64,000 nucleotides of DNA. Source: Aspidapion aeneum (lineage: Eukaryota > Arthropoda > Insecta > Coleoptera > Brentidae). The stretch lies in NCBI GenBank assembly GCA_963576565.1, contig OY755042.1, forward strand, positions 13,184,262 to 13,248,261. The letters run 5' to 3'. A program made the position numbers and the translations under genes. Below are positions 11,442-23,571 of the stretch, piece after piece; the first letter of the stretch is position 1; the number at the start of each line of letters is the position of its first letter. A model generated the notes under the pieces. The model saw only the letters and a program-made list of their open reading frames with translations, was not told where the DNA came from and ran no database searches.

Positions 11442-11545
11442 CCGAACATTCAAACGGACTACAGACCAAAGCTAATTTTTTCCGCAATTATGTGTATTTT
11501 TTTAACCGAACATTCAAACGGAATACAGACCGAAGCCAAATTTGT
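11442..11545 (+). repeat. Tandem duplication, about 64-bp period
   Basis: CCGAACATTCAAACGGACTA near 11442 recurs as CCGAACATTCAAACGGAATA near 11506. Both are followed by CAGACC(A/G)AAGC and preceded by a T-run. Two copies, slightly diverged. Confidence 0.8.
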
Positions 11546-11714
11546 CATGATTGAATTTAAGCCAGGAATGCCAATAAATTATATGTGTTAAACGACGCGC
11601 CATGAAATCCGGTCAATAACCTCGGCCGGTATTGGGATTCTTATCCAAGCTCTTCTGAAAACGGCAGCGGCCATTTATTAAGTCCCCGACTGTACCAGAC
11701 AGGAGATACGTATA

Positions 11715-11875
11715 GTGACTGGTCTTTATACGGGTCACTGTTGACTGAGAGTACTCATGCACAGAATGGGACTAACAGAAGAGACCGAATGTAGACTCTG
11801 TATGGAGGATGACGAAACAGTCAGACATGTACTGTGCGAATGTCCGGCTATTGCACGTACGTCAGAATACTTTCG
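11715..11875 (+). pseudogene. C-terminal fragment of a LINE polyprotein
   Basis: Translation gives VTGLYTGHC, a TGA stop, then LRVLMHRMGLTEETECRLCM and EDDETVRHVLCECPAIART. This is the terminal 'TGH-x-x-L ... CR-x-C-x-x-(E/D)(E/D)-ET-x-x-H-x-LC-x-CP' block that follows the RNase H-like region in I/R1/Loa-type non-LTR retrotransposons. Only this tail is present and it carries an internal stop. It lies directly after the 75-bp segment at 11621-11695. Confidence 0.7.
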
Positions 11876-12009
11876 GTAAACCTCAGATCGACTCAGGAGA
11901 TTACGCATACAGTGGTGAGAAATCACTCAAAAGTGAGCCACTGGTGGTCGCAGTGGAAGGGTTGCACGGCCCACTCAGATATGAATCATCAAAAAAAAAT
12001 CATCAATCT

Positions 12010-12405
12010 GTGTGTGTGTGTATATTATTTGTCCGTCACACGATAGCTCCTAAACCGTTAAACCGATTTTTATAAAATTTTCATGTAAAATAGTGTTCGA
12101 CACTCTTACGAGATGATTAGATTTTGGTCAAAATCAATGCTAATCACAGTTTTTGATAATTAAAAACATTAAAAAATGCTAACTTTTTAACGGAGCATTG
12201 TATCAATACACTGTTGTAGTAATGTAGTAGAATATATTTTGCTCAATAATTCGAGTTTAGACAAAAAAGAGCTTTAGTTTCTGGGATATTTCAAAAAAAA
12301 TATTCAAGGCTGATATATTATCATGGCTTCACTTGAATTTTTGCTAATAGGCTAGCTAGGAAGGTGTCAGATCTGTCAGGGATCCATTTATTTTAATTTA
12401 ATTCC
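12010..12405 (-). repeat. Dispersed repeat family, copy 2 (inverted)
   Basis: This is the reverse complement of the block at 8347-8562: GGATCC near 12390, TAGCCTATTAGC near 12345-12356, and GCTAACTTTTTAACGGAGCA near 12178-12197. It shares an extra stretch (TTTTGATAATTAAAAA through AACCGTTAAACCGATTTTTA) with the copy at 52368. A short TG-repeat (12008-12021) borders it. Confidence 0.7.
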
Positions 12406-12746
12406 ATTTGTTCTCTATACCTATCTATCTGTTAGAGGAAAAATACAAAACAAATTTATAATAAAAATGATAATAATAATAATAAAAATAATATAAACAA
12501 CTGAATCCAAATAAAACCCAAACCCATGCATATTTTTTAAATAAGTGAAGATGCTTGATATCTTTGATGCTTTGTGGTAGATTATTGTAAATGGTAATAC
12601 CTGAATAATGAAACCGAATATTAGTTTTAAACTATTAATTTCAAATAATTTTGATTTTGGCGAGTTTTATGATCATGATAATCATTTCTTTGATTATTTA
12701 GATTTGATTATAGGTAGCACAAATGCAAAATCCGTAGGTATTTATA

Positions 12747-13634
12747 CAGGGTGTCCCAGAACTAATAGTACATAGTAAACCTGTAAGTTACTTGTACAAT
12801 TTTTTTTCAAAAAAATTTAAGGTTTTTTTGAATTAAGCGATTTGATTTTGATAAAAAATTTGGTGTATATTGGACAGGGTATTTCTGGATTACTACGATT
12901 ACATTAAAATCGGTGTAACTTTTTTATGCATTAGTATATACTTTTTTTTTAAATATGATTTTCCTCATCATTATTATGTAAAAAATTTATACTGATTTCA
13001 TGTCGTTCAGAGCAACGGTTTTCGATATCTTTACATTTAAAGTTTTTATTGCATGGGTAAAAAGTTATTAAAGGAAATAATAGGTGAAATACCAAAATTT
13101 TTACCCATGCAATACAAACTTTAAATGCAAATATCTTGAAAACCGTTCGCATGGGGCGAAATCAAAACATTTAACCTTTTTTACATAAAAATAATGAAAA
13201 AAATATTATTAAAAAAAACTGGTATACACCGAGGCACAAAGAAGTTACACTTTTTTAATTTAATGCTAGCAACCCAGAGAACACCCTGTGCAATTTACCT
13301 CAACATTTTTACCGAAATCGAATTATCACAAAAAAATTAATACTCAATTTTTTTGTTAGATCTTAATTGGTTAAAAAGTAATTAAGGAAAGTAGACGTGA
13401 ACTAAGCATGTCACAAAATTTTTACCCATCTCCCAAAAAAACCCCAATTTTCTTTGCAAATATATTGCTTAGTAAAAAAGATATTAAAGCAAGTTAAAAT
13501 GAAAAAATAAAGTTTAACGCCGTGTATCTCGACTAATATCAACTTTTGCACTAAGGCAAATGAAGCCAAATCGTAATATTTTGATTCAAGGAATCTACAG
13601 TTTTATTATATACAATTAGTTCTGGGACACCTTG
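12747..13634. mobile_element. Foldback MITE, Tc1/mariner-like ends, TA duplication
   Basis: The termini CAGGGTGTCCCAGAACTAAT (12747) and AATTAGTTCTGGGACACCTTG (to 13634) are inverted repeats flanked by TA at 12745-12746 and 13635-13636. Internally a long palindrome is centred near 13080: TTTACATTTAAAGTTTTTAT near 13030 and GCATGGGTAAAAA near 13053 face their complements at 13096-13128. No coding capacity was seen. Confidence 0.8.
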
Positions 13635-13639
13635 TATAT

Positions 13640-14990
13640 AATAGTCTTATCTTTTATAATTTATACGCACCTATAATACTAATTGTACTATTATAAAAAT
13701 ATAATAAATTATATAGTACGGGCCTGTATTATGTTAACAATTACCTATGCAATGGTATTCCACTAATTATTTATTTATCGACGCCTTGTCGACTTCTACA
13801 GCTACGCACTGCATACGAAGTCATTCTTAAACTTCACAATTTTCTTCAAAAATATCCAAAATAGTTCAAATAAATTACTAAACTCCAAGAAAAACGGCAC
13901 AGAAACCTCAAACAGCTGACTTGACGTAAAGCTAGCACAAATATGGCGAAAGTGAAATCGTTTTTAAAACAGGCATGACGCCTCCTCCCTATTCAACCTC
14001 CTTGTGTCAGACATCTTAAATTCTAAGATGGTGGCAAATTTCAATTATAAATTTTAAAGTGCACTCAATTATCACCATGATTTTTTTCATTTCACTAAAA
14101 TCGGTTTAGTAATAACGAATTTATAAGAAAATTAATGCAGACAGGATTGATTTTTTGAGAACCATCACACCGATGTTACCAGTTTGTACCTTGTTGTTTG
14201 GGGGAATAGTAGTGCTTTTCCAAAAATTAAAAAAAAAAAACTAAAACATTTTCGGAAAATAAGAATAAACACGCCATTTTGAAGAATCAAGTATGATTCT
14301 GTCCGCCATCTTAAACTTTTAGATCGCGATAAACTTTGATCAGTATCGTTAAGGAGCAATCAATTTTTACTAGGATATTTTTTTTAAAACTTAGTGAATT
14401 TTGGTGATTACTTTCTTTCAAAACAAATTTTAAATCTTTAATAAAAAACTCGTAAATATAGTAAAAGAATAAAAACTGGTATCCTCTATAAAATTCTAAT
14501 TAACCATATATTTTCTATGTTTATGTGGTGAGCGATTTTAGCAGGACTACTATATTTCTTTTATAACCGTTTAATTTAAAAAAATTGAAGGAATAGTATA
14601 ATTTTTACCATATACAATTTTAGAAATTAATACCTGGGAATCCTAATGGTCAATTAAGTTTGCAAAATCTATAAATCAACGATCACTTATGAGTTTGCGG
14701 GCGGCCAATTAAGAAAGACCCAGGCTGACGTCAGAGCAACCTTTCATTAGGCAAGTGGCTAGATTTATGTGTCGGCGAAGATCAAAGGCTGTTAGGTGTG
14801 AGACCAATTGTTCCCGTGACAAAACACTGCTAGGTAATTTACGGTGTATTCTGAATGGCCGCACCGCGCGGGGTCGGACGCGATCAAGCTGATACGTACT
14901 TACGGCAGAGGCCCGTTTGGTTCGTCCTCTTTCGAGCGTCAGAAAAATTGTTTCTACGAGGGCTGTTTTTTATATTTTGCATGTAGGCAC
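13640..14990. other. AT-rich DNA without a recognised gene
   Basis: Several 'AAGATGG' / 'GCCATCTTAAA' motifs and runs of T/A occur (14020-14400), suggestive of old repeats. No reading frame here resembles a known protein. Confidence 0.4.
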
Positions 14991-15005
14991 ATAGAGGGCG
15001 ACATC

Positions 15006-16140
15006 ATGGGCGTAGTCAGGGTCTCGCTCAGGGTGGGGCAAAAAAGCAAAAAAAATGTACAATCAAATGTTTATTAAAAAATAGTATAAATGCTGTTTTA
15101 ACTAACTGAATAACCTACACTTAATTTAATATTAACTTGCGAGAATTGCGAATAAACCTTAATAAATGTCTTTTTCAAATTTATCCCTGGAATCTATAAC
15201 CCTCTTTCTATGAACACTCAGCATGCAAAGGCCGACAAGTCGTTCTTCTTTCATTGTTGACCTCAACCAAGTTTTTATTCTGCGCACGGTACTACAAGAT
15301 CTTTCGGTAGTGCACGTTGTGCAGGATTGTGCTAGTAAAATTTGTACGCTTGTTTTATGGCTGGAAAGAAGACTCGCGCTTCCTCAACTAATGTTAACAA
15401 TTCTATTTCCTGCAGTTTCGCTTTTGACCAATTTTTTTTCCCACTGATTGTACCACAATTCAGTTTCAGCGGAGAACCCCTTCAAATCATAAAAGTCGCA
15501 GAACAATTGAGTTATCTCCAAAAAATCTTCATACTTCATGTTGAGCATTGATTCAGGGTATAAAGTAAGCAATGAGTAAGCGGGTACGTTTTCCTCAGAA
15601 AAACGTTGTTCCAGAGACATTATTAGTGAATCTAAGTATGGTATAATCAACGATCTCTTCCAGTACTCGCCAGGAGTATCTGCTTGAAGATATGCCCGAT
15701 GGGTTTGTCGATTTACAGTTCGCGGCATTCTTAAATCTGCATCGGCCTGCTCTGCGATTCTTTCTGCCTCTGCTGTTAAGTGTTCGCTCGAACTATCGGC
15801 ATTTTCTCGGTGATTTTTAAAAACTTCTAGGATATTATCTATATGATTTTTGCATTGTAGTAAGTCCATATTTTTTGACTGTAGGTTGCAGAGGAGCTGA
15901 ATATTTTGCAATGACACAAACACTAATAATGAATTCTGAATTTACGGCCGCACAATGCATTTGAAAAGCAGCTTTCTTCGTTGCTGTGTTGCCATCTTGT
16001 GACAGCGTCTTAAGTGCGTTGACGATTTCCACGTAATGTTCCCTAAATATGGCGATACTTTTATATTTCTGAGACCAACGAGTTTCGCAGAACATTGGTA
16101 TGTTTGGTACGAATTTTCGACGGAGCGGCAATTCTCAAAT
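15006..16140 (-). pseudogene. hAT-type transposase remnant
   Basis: Two overlapping minus-strand segments belong to one hAT transposase of the group resembling the '52 kDa repressor of the inhibitor of protein kinase'. The upstream part at 16131-15835 has PMFCETRWSQKYKSIAIFRE. The next, 15923-15384, has LRMPRTVNRQTHRAY, then EYWKRSLIIPYLDSLIMSLE and QRFSE. After a frame change the C-terminal dimerisation block is readable at about 15335-15180: TERSCSTVRRIKTWLRST followed by MKEERLVGLCMLSVHRK. CATGGGCGTAGTCAGG at 15006 looks like one hAT terminus; the matching end at about 16.2 kb was not found. N-terminal domains are missing, and at least two frameshifts kill it. Confidence 0.8.
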
Positions 16141-16354
16141 AAATTTTATTATTTCTTTTACTGTCAGGATGTGGCAGGTGACAAGCCAGGGTAGGTCAAG
16201 TGCCCCTCCCTGCCCCACCCATGGGTGACACTAATCGAATGTTGTTACTGAAACTTAACCTCAATCTTTATCTAACCTAAATTCAAAACGTCAGTACAGA
16301 TACATTAGTTTTATCCCTACAGTGAATTTTTTAAGTTAATAACTCAGTCGAAAA

Positions 16355-16660
16355 ATGGAATTAAACCGAGAACATTTTTGGGCTATAATTTTTTACAACT
16401 TTCGAAGGAAATTATCTCAACAAGAATACCTTGCCGGGTTGATTTCGGTTTCCGATAATGAAGCACTTCAGTCGACAGTTTCTCGTTGGATGGAGATTTT
16501 AAGCGTGGACGGATTAGCCTTAGCGATGATTCAAGGCCAGGTGTACCAAAACGGTTGTCCCCAGGAAAACATTGATGCGCATGCTCATCACGGAAGATCG
16601 ACATTTGACATGTCGCGAGATTGAGGCTTCATTGGAGAATTCAAAAATCTCAATTTAAAA
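16355..16660 (+). pseudogene. mariner transposase N-terminal fragment
   Basis: The reading frame from ATG 16355 encodes MELNREHFWAIIFYNFRRKL, then LSQQEYLAGLISVSDNEA and VSRWMEI. This is the first helix-turn-helix of mariner-family transposases (the SETMAR-like N-terminus). PQENIDA follows, and after a frameshift near 16580 another phase gives RMLITEDRHLTCREIEASLE, the start of the second HTH. The DD(34)D catalytic domain is absent, so only about the first 100 of some 345 codons remain. Confidence 0.82.
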
Positions 16661-17180
16661 AAAATTGCATGGATAATTAGGGGTAAGAATATTAGTTTTC
16701 CACTGGATACCGCATCTGATAACCGAAAAACGTGTACAGCATTGTCAATGATGACAAATCAATTACTAATATGAACCCGAAAATAAACGTCAGTCGTCGG
16801 TTTGGGTGTTCCAACATGAACAAAAGCCAACAAAAGTCATCCGTTCTCGAAGTGTTTCCAAGTCTCTTTTTCGAGATATAGAACCAAAACTGAAAATTTA
16901 AAGTGTCCCTTTTTAAAAGACAAGGTCGGTTTTCTCGTCTTTGCAGTATTTGGGTGAGATGTGGGATGACAATTTTGTTTTTTTTTAATTGGTTCAAACC
17001 TACTGTCAAGTAGATAATCGAAAACAAAAATTCAAAACTCTGACATCTATTCAAAAGTTTAAGGCTATACGCTAATGGGTACCTCGGAAACCACTAAACC
17101 GATCTAAATTTGGTTTTCGTTTTTAAATAAGATGAGCTTTACTATGCATGACTTCTGTAAAAAAAGTAGGGAGGAGGTTT
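16661..17180. other. No recognised feature
   Basis: A 120-codon open frame on the minus strand (16692-17054) resembles no family I know and has low-complexity flanks. CGGAAACCACTAAACCGATC near 17086 resembles the 'AAACC-x-TTAAACCGAT' motif seen in other repeats of this window. Confidence 0.3.
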
Positions 17181-17216
17181 TTTTTATGATTAAGCGCACT
17201 CGCAAGGAGATCCCTA

Positions 17217-19790
17217 TCACGCTCGAGAAGCGGCCAGTGCGCGGAAATGTTGGTGTGTGTTGGTTTTGAAACGGTTCAGGTTGTAACGTGCAGAGAAAAC
17301 TGTCGCAGGGAGTTTATTCCACAGCGATGCTGTTCTCCACAGATATGAATTCTGATATAATGAGGTTCTTGGTGCCTCTATTTTCACAGTAAATTGATGG
17401 TTACCGTCTGTTTGACGTGTTCGCCTAGTTGGTGCTACTCCCGGGGGATCATACGTGCCAACTCTTCAGAGCATTTTCCGTGATAATACCTGTAGAAGAG
17501 AGATAGATCGCCCACGGTTCTTCGATGTTCGAGACTATCCAAGCTACGGGTAAGTGCTTGATAGCTCGTTTTTGCACGGTGTTCAAAAGCATTAAGGTAT
17601 GTTTGGGTGCCGCACTCCATATATGTGAGCAGTACTCCATAGTTGGTCGAATCTGGGCTTTGTAGAGTGTCAGCAGTTGGCTTGGCGTATAGCCTTGTAC
17701 GAAATAGCACCCCAAGCTTTTGGGACGCCCTTTTAGCTATATCTGCCACGTGACTGTGCCAAGACATGTTGGTCTCTGCAGTGACTCCTAAGATGTTCAA
17801 CTGGCTCTGCAGTGTGACAGCACTTCCAGATAGCATGATGTTTGGCTCACCGGTGCTTGTCTTTTTTAAAGACAGGGCTGCTTGGGTTTTCTGCGCATTG
17901 AACTGTACAAGGTTTTTGTTGCCCCAGTCCTCTATTATCTCCAGGTCGTTATTTATCTGCGATATTTGAGTTAGTCTAAGATGATGGAATTCACGTGCGG
18001 ATAGACACTGAGTGGGTGGTATGACTGGCGAAAGTGAAAGTGGATTTACTGTTTTATCTATGAGGTCATTTATGTAAATCAGAAAAAGTGTTGGAGAAAG
18101 GATTGCTCCCTGTGGCACACCAGCATTTATTTGGTAAGAGTTGGAGTTCCGGCCATCCAGTGCAACATAAATGGATCTATCCTTAAGATAACTTTCAAAC
18201 CAAGTGCAAAGTTTCGGCGACAATCCCATTGCTTTGAGCTTGTTGAGCAGATTTTCATGCCAGACTTTATCGAATGCTTTAGATATATCTAAGGCAATTG
18301 TTCTTGTTTCGCCCCGTAATACAATCGCTTTTTGCCATAAGTGAGTGACCTATGTAAGTTAATCGCCAGTTGACCTACATTTTGGAAATCCGTATTGCTT
18401 GTCGTTGATAATTTTGTACTTTTCCAAGTACTTGGTTAGGTGATTGATCACAACTCTTTCCATTACTTTTGATATCACCGGAAGTAGAGCAATTGGTCTA
18501 TAGTTTAACGGATCTATCTTTTTTCCTTTCTTTGGAATAGGTTGCACTGCGGCAGACTTCCAAGATGATGGATATACTTCTTGCCTGTAAGATAAATTGA
18601 ATAATTTAGCGAAGGTTGGGGTGAGTTCGTTAGCACAATTTTTGAGTACTATCGCGGGAATGCCATCTGGACCCATTGCTTTGTTTGTATCAAACTTTTT
18701 AAGGGATTTTCATATTTCTCTGTGACAAAAGGGTACCTCTGGCATACTGTGGGAAACCCTTTCAATGAACGGTGGAGTTTTTCCATTTGGCACTGTTAGG
18801 TTTGAGTTGTAGGCAAAGATTTTGGCCAGCATATTGGCTTTTTCCTCTGATGTTGTGGCTATGTGAGTATTTTTATCTGTAAGTGGTGGTAAGGATGACT
18901 TGGTGAAGTTTGATCCAACAGCTTTTGCAAGAGACCAAAAGGACCTAGAACTACTTGGACAATTCAGCAACCTGTTTATTATTCTTTGATTGTATGTTTC
19001 TTTGGCGGTGTCAATAGTAATTTTGCAACTATTTCTGGCTTCTATAATTTCTGTGTGGTTTTGAGCGGTTTGTTGTCGTTTCCAAAGGTTATATGCTCTG
19101 TGTTTTTTCTGTACAGCTGTTTGACACTGGCTGTTGAACCAAGGTTTTGCATTTGCTCTGCGTTTTATTGTATGTGGGATATATGCATCCATTTCAGATA
19201 AGATTACTTTTGTTATTTCATTACAGCAAATAGTGGGATCAGCTGTTTTAAAGCAAACCTCTTGCCATGGATAACCCAGGTAAAACTGTTTAAGGTCATT
19301 CCATTTTGCCGATTTATAGTGCCACATTTTACGAGGAAGTGATTGTTGGCTTGGTGGTATGAGCATTTTGCACTTTATTTATATGGTATTATAAGTTTAT
19401 GATCGGATGAACCAAGAGGCGGATCTACTTGAATTGTGTACGAGTCAGGATTTGTAGTTAGGAACAAGTCTAAAAGCGCTGCAAATTCACTCTTTTCTGA
19501 GATACGGGTAGGTTCATCGACAAGCTGCGTTAGACCACAACTTATGGCAAAAGCTTCTGCTTCCCTGCCTTCATTATCTGTTTTGTTGTGGTGTTTTAGC
19601 CAGGGTATATTGTGGACGTTGAAATCACCTTAAAAAAAACAATTTCCACATGTGGATAGTTAGACTGTATACTATCACAGTTTTCGGATAATGTCGCGAA
19701 AAAGTTTTGGTACTCGGTGTTACTTGGTGGTCGGTAGAGGCAGCAGATGAACTTGGTCGATAACGAGGTATTCTTAAAACTCTATTAAAA
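17217..19790 (-). pseudogene. jockey/CR1-like LINE: endonuclease plus reverse transcriptase, inactive
   Basis: Read high to low. The C-terminal half of the APE-type endonuclease (19780-19380) contains ICCLYRPPSNTEYQNFF, GDFNVHNIPWLKHHNK and LGSSDHKL, that is the GDFN and SDH catalytic blocks. A linker (19366-18710) has NAKPWFNSQCQTAVQKKHRA and SRSFWSLAKAVGSNF. The RT (18676-17435) has MGPDGIPAIVLK, LNYRPIALLPVISKVMERVV, QYGFPKCRSTGD, GVPQGAILSPTLFLIYINDL and LGVTAETNMSWHSHV. The C-terminal tail has SLYQNSYLWRTASLWNKLP and a TGA at 17217-17219. Where F-A-D-D should stand near 18030 the best frame reads F-x-F-A-S-H, so the catalytic aspartates are lost. Several frameshifts occur (near 18690, 18340, 18010 and 17710). 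The 5' end is truncated. Confidence 0.85.
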
Positions 19791-20023
19791 AAAATTGTTG
19801 ACTTTATTATGCTGACATCATTATTTTTACAATTATTACTTTGTGATGGACTCACTTTCTGGCACCATCTATGTAAGATATAACACAAAAACTTGCAGTT
19901 GTGAGGAAAAAAGCTGGAGGAGGGCGGCATATTCCACTTTATGCTCCAGGCTGCCAGTAGTCTAGCGACACTTAACTTGGAACACCCTGTATATTATGAG
20001 ATTGTTTAAACTAATAGGTTCTA

Positions 20024-20518
20024 TAGTTTTTGCAAAGTCAGTTGAACAAAGGTTAAAGCCGACTATCGGCATTCCTTTAAAGAAAGTGACATAGGCGGCG
20101 GTAGATATACTCATGAAAATTATTTCATTTAATTATGGCGTAAACTAAAGAAAATAAAAATTGATAATAAAACTTTCTATTCCTACATCTACAGAAACGG
20201 CACTGATTTATTTTCTAACTCTGCATACTGCCGACTAAAGGGGTTCCGAAAAGCACACCCGAAAGCAATTAAAAGCGCATCTCAAAAAATTATGTTAATC
20301 AGGTGCAGTCTATCCACCTGTGCTCGGTCGGTCAGAAAACAAATACTTTGTGCTCGGACCGTAAAGAGCCGCGCCTTTTCTCTGTCGGTAGGGTTGAAAT
20401 TATACCAGGAAGATTTTATATGAATTTGGATAACTTTTGAAGGGCAGAATGAAGCAAAATTTCATGAAATCGATATAACCCCGTATTAGGACCATTTTAG
20501 GTGACTTTGCAAAAACTA
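20024..20518. mobile_element. MITE family M1, copy 1
   Basis: The ends TAGTTTTTGCAAAGTCA (20024-20040) and TGACTTTGCAAAAACTA (20502-20518) are perfect inverted repeats. The interior (GGCGGCGGTAGATATACTCA, ACTCTGCATACTGCCGACTA, TCTGTCGGTAGGGTTGAAAT) recurs at about 90% identity by eye at 47324-47765 in the same orientation. It has no coding capacity. Confidence 0.85.
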
Positions 20519-20797
20519 AACCAAATACCTAGGTTTTATCCTATTTTACGTATGAAACGAACTCGTTTTATGGTTGAGCACGAAACGGGACACCCCAAAG
20601 AGGACGATACCGACTTATAGGCTGAAAATTCGAGATGGGTATTTTAAAACACCAACCATCTTTATGCCGATCGAGTAAATTAAAAACTTTAAGCGGGCCT
20701 CACACGATCACTATTAAAATAAAGCCAAATTACAAACCATCGGCCTACCTTAAAAACTTAAAAAATCGGTTTTCATTCCTTGTTTCTTTGCTATACA

Positions 20798-21427
20798 CAC
20801 TGGCGTAACTACAAGGGGGCTTAGGAGGCCCAGAAAAATGTAGCAACAAAAAATGGTACTCGAAAAAACTTTTTAAAGTATTCCAAACGTGTAAAATCAT
20901 TTTAAGTATCCAAATTTTCGCCTGCGGTGCATATCTAGAACCTAAATTTCTCTGGTCAGTCCAATCCAATTAATTTTTAAAAGCACGATTCCAGACGCTA
21001 TCGGTCTGTCTTTCCGTCGCTCATTTTGTAGCCACTGAAGCTGAAAAACTCTTGCGCCAATAATAACGAACTTTTAATTGTTTTAAATATTGCCATATAA
21101 CACCCCTAAAAACTACTCACTAAAAACTTCTTCCTTAGAAAGCCTATAAAAATCTGAAAAGCTCCAAAATTTGGACAAATACAACTTAACTTTATATTTG
21201 TGTCACCTGGTGCTAAGGAAAAATGTATAAACAATTTTGTCCTTATTATGACTTTAATTAATATTTTCGCCTGCGGCGCATTAAGACACGCCAATTGTTT
21301 TGGTATACACTTATTCAACCAAACAACCTGATAATGTTTAGTTTTTGCTGTAGAAAATTAAAATTACGCTCAAACAAGCCAGGCCCCCCTAGGCACCCCC
21401 CAGGTCAGAATGCTAGTTATGCCGGTG
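20798..21427. mobile_element. Non-autonomous hAT element with 8-bp target-site duplication
   Basis: The termini CACTGGCGTAACTA (20798) and TAGTTATGCCGGTG (to 21427) are inverted repeats. The flanks GCTATACA (20790-20797) and GCTAAACA (21428-21435) are an 8-bp duplication with one change, which is typical of hAT. Subterminal G/C-rich runs (AAGGGGGCTTAGGAGGCC; CCAGGCCCCCCTAGGC) lie just inside. The interior holds two diverged copies of TTTTCGCCTGCGG(T/C)GCAT (near 20915 and 21266). It may have inserted into the LINE whose RT starts at 21.5 kb. Confidence 0.85.
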
Positions 21428-21499
21428 GCTAAACATCCAACTAAATCGAATTGCCTATAAAAATTAATTTATAATCATGATTTACACTATAAAGCCTAT

Positions 21500-23515
21500 A
21501 CCTTAAATCAAGAAAAACTTAACTTTTATCAAAATAATTACAAAACGGAATTTAAGAATCTATTTGAGTTTACAGCAGTTCCTGAGAGCCAAATCAAGGA
21601 GCATCTTCTTACCATAAAATCAGTTTCCACCGGAGTAGACGGCATTAACCTTAACATGTTACTTCTTAGTTGTGATCGTATTTTACCTTTTTTAACCCAT
21701 ATAATAAACTCATGCCTGATAGAAGGGATATTTCCAGACCTATGGAAAATATCTAGGGTGGTACCTCTACCGAAAGTCGCACAACCAGAGAGTCTTAGTG
21801 ATCTTAGACCTATAAGTATTCTTCCAGTAATGTCAAAAATTTTAGAAAAAGTTATAAACAATCAAATAAGACACCTGAAAGAATATGAAATAATACATCC
21901 ATACCAATCTGGGTTCAGGACGGGCTATAGTTGTGTTACGACTTTACTAGACATAACTGACGACATCATTCAAGCGTCAGACCAGGGTGACACCACAGCA
22001 CTAATACTATTGGACTACTCAAAGGCGTTTGATAGACTAAACCATGGGCTTCTTTTCTCTATTCTACATTTTGCGGGCTTCTCTAGTTATGCTATAAATT
22101 TACTTAAAACTCAATTAATAGATAGATCGCAATTTGTGGAGACGGCGCAGGGACGCTTACAAAAATTAAGAACTACTAGCGGAGTTCCTCAGGGCTCGAT
22201 TCTCTCACCCATTCTTTTCAACATATATACAACACAAATAACAGAATGCATCCAACATTGTTCATCAAAAAGATACTGCGATGACACACAAATAAAAAAA
22301 TCATTTAAACATCAAAACTATAAACTCGCAGAAAAATAATTAAATGAGGACCTCAAAAAGCTAATTGAGTCATCTGAAGCGCACAACTTAATTATTAACC
22401 CTAAAAAATCTAATGTCTTAATATTTGGAAAAATACCAGTGAATCAATTAAATATTAAAATTAACGACCAAATAATTGATACTGTAAATACAGCAAAAAA
22501 CTTGGGTTTACTCTTTGACGAAAAATTGAGATTTAAACCACATGTCAATAAGTGCATTTAACGAGCCTATTACAACCTTAAAATGCTTTACCCAAGCCGG
22601 CACATTTTACCAAAAAATCTTGAAATTAAATTAACTGGCACCCTCGTCTTAAGTCACTTTAACTATGCTAGTGCTCTCTACGACCCCTGTCTCGACGCTG
22701 TGGATACACAACGAATCCAAAAAGTCCAGAGGTCCTGCCTTAGATATATTTATGGTTTAAGAAAATATGACAGGGTGACACATAAACTAAAAGAAGCCAA
22801 ATGGTTATCAATGAAACGAAGAAGAATATTGCACTCACTTTGTCTGTTTCATAAAATTATCCAGAATAAAGAACCTCCTTATCTTTACAATTAAAACAAA
22901 TTTAGGTCTGACAAATACTCCCTTGGATCAAGACTCCAAAATCACATAATAATGCCTGCTCATCGTACCACTTTTTTTGAAAGAAGTTTTAGATATAATA
23001 TTTGTAAATTATATAATTCAGTGCCAAAAAAAGCCAAATCACTTAAACCATTACAATTTAAAAAGTTTCTGAAAAATCACCTCTTTAAAACTAGCAACTA
23101 ACAATTCTTTCTCACTTAGTTAAAGCTTTTGCCCTAACTATAACTTAATATAAGTACCCACCTGTAGCTCTTTACTTTTTTAATTTTACTATTTACAGAC
23201 CCCCTGATCCACAATGTGTATGAAAACCTATTTCTACAAATATCTATACTATAAGTTTGTTGTATAAATGTTCTGTCTCTAAATGTCCTTCTTTACTTAG
23301 TTAAAAAAAATAATTTTAGACTTTTTCTTTTTTTCTAGTTTCGCTTTGTTCAAAAAGTTAATAAATAAAAATCTACCAGGGGTTAAACTTAGATCAATTA
23401 TGTAATTGTTTTTAACTCCCTTTTGCAACTGCTTATATGTTAATTTAAACTTTGTAAACCGCTATTTATTTTTGTTGCAAATAAAGATATTATTTATTTA
23501 TTTATTTATTTATAA
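21500..23515 (+). pseudogene. CR1/jockey-like LINE, 5'-truncated, with 3' tail
   Basis: The reading frame runs from about 21500 to a TAA at 23099-23101, with premature stops near 22337, 22559 and 22892. RT motifs in order: STGVDGINLN, LSDLRPISILPVMSKILEKV, HPYQSGFRTGYSCVTTLLDI, ALILLDYSKAFDRLNHGLL, TTSGVPQGSILSPILFNIYT, then KRYCDDTQI (YADD changed to YCDD, both aspartates kept). Further down come LGLLFDEKLRFKPHV and NYASALYDPCLD. A roughly 400-bp 3' UTR follows and ends in AATAAAG and a (TTTA)n tail at 23486-23514, typical of CR1-like retrotransposition. The endonuclease is missing. Apart from the stops the frame is largely intact, so this copy looks younger than the LINE at 17-20 kb. Confidence 0.87.
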
Positions 23516-23571
23516 ACTATAATAATATTTAAAGAAAAAAAGTAAATAAAATAATATAAAATTCAAAAATA

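Noticed and set aside
16692..17054. 120-codon minus-strand frame
   Set aside because: No recognisable domain, and it sits between decayed transposons; length alone is not convincing in AT-rich DNA.
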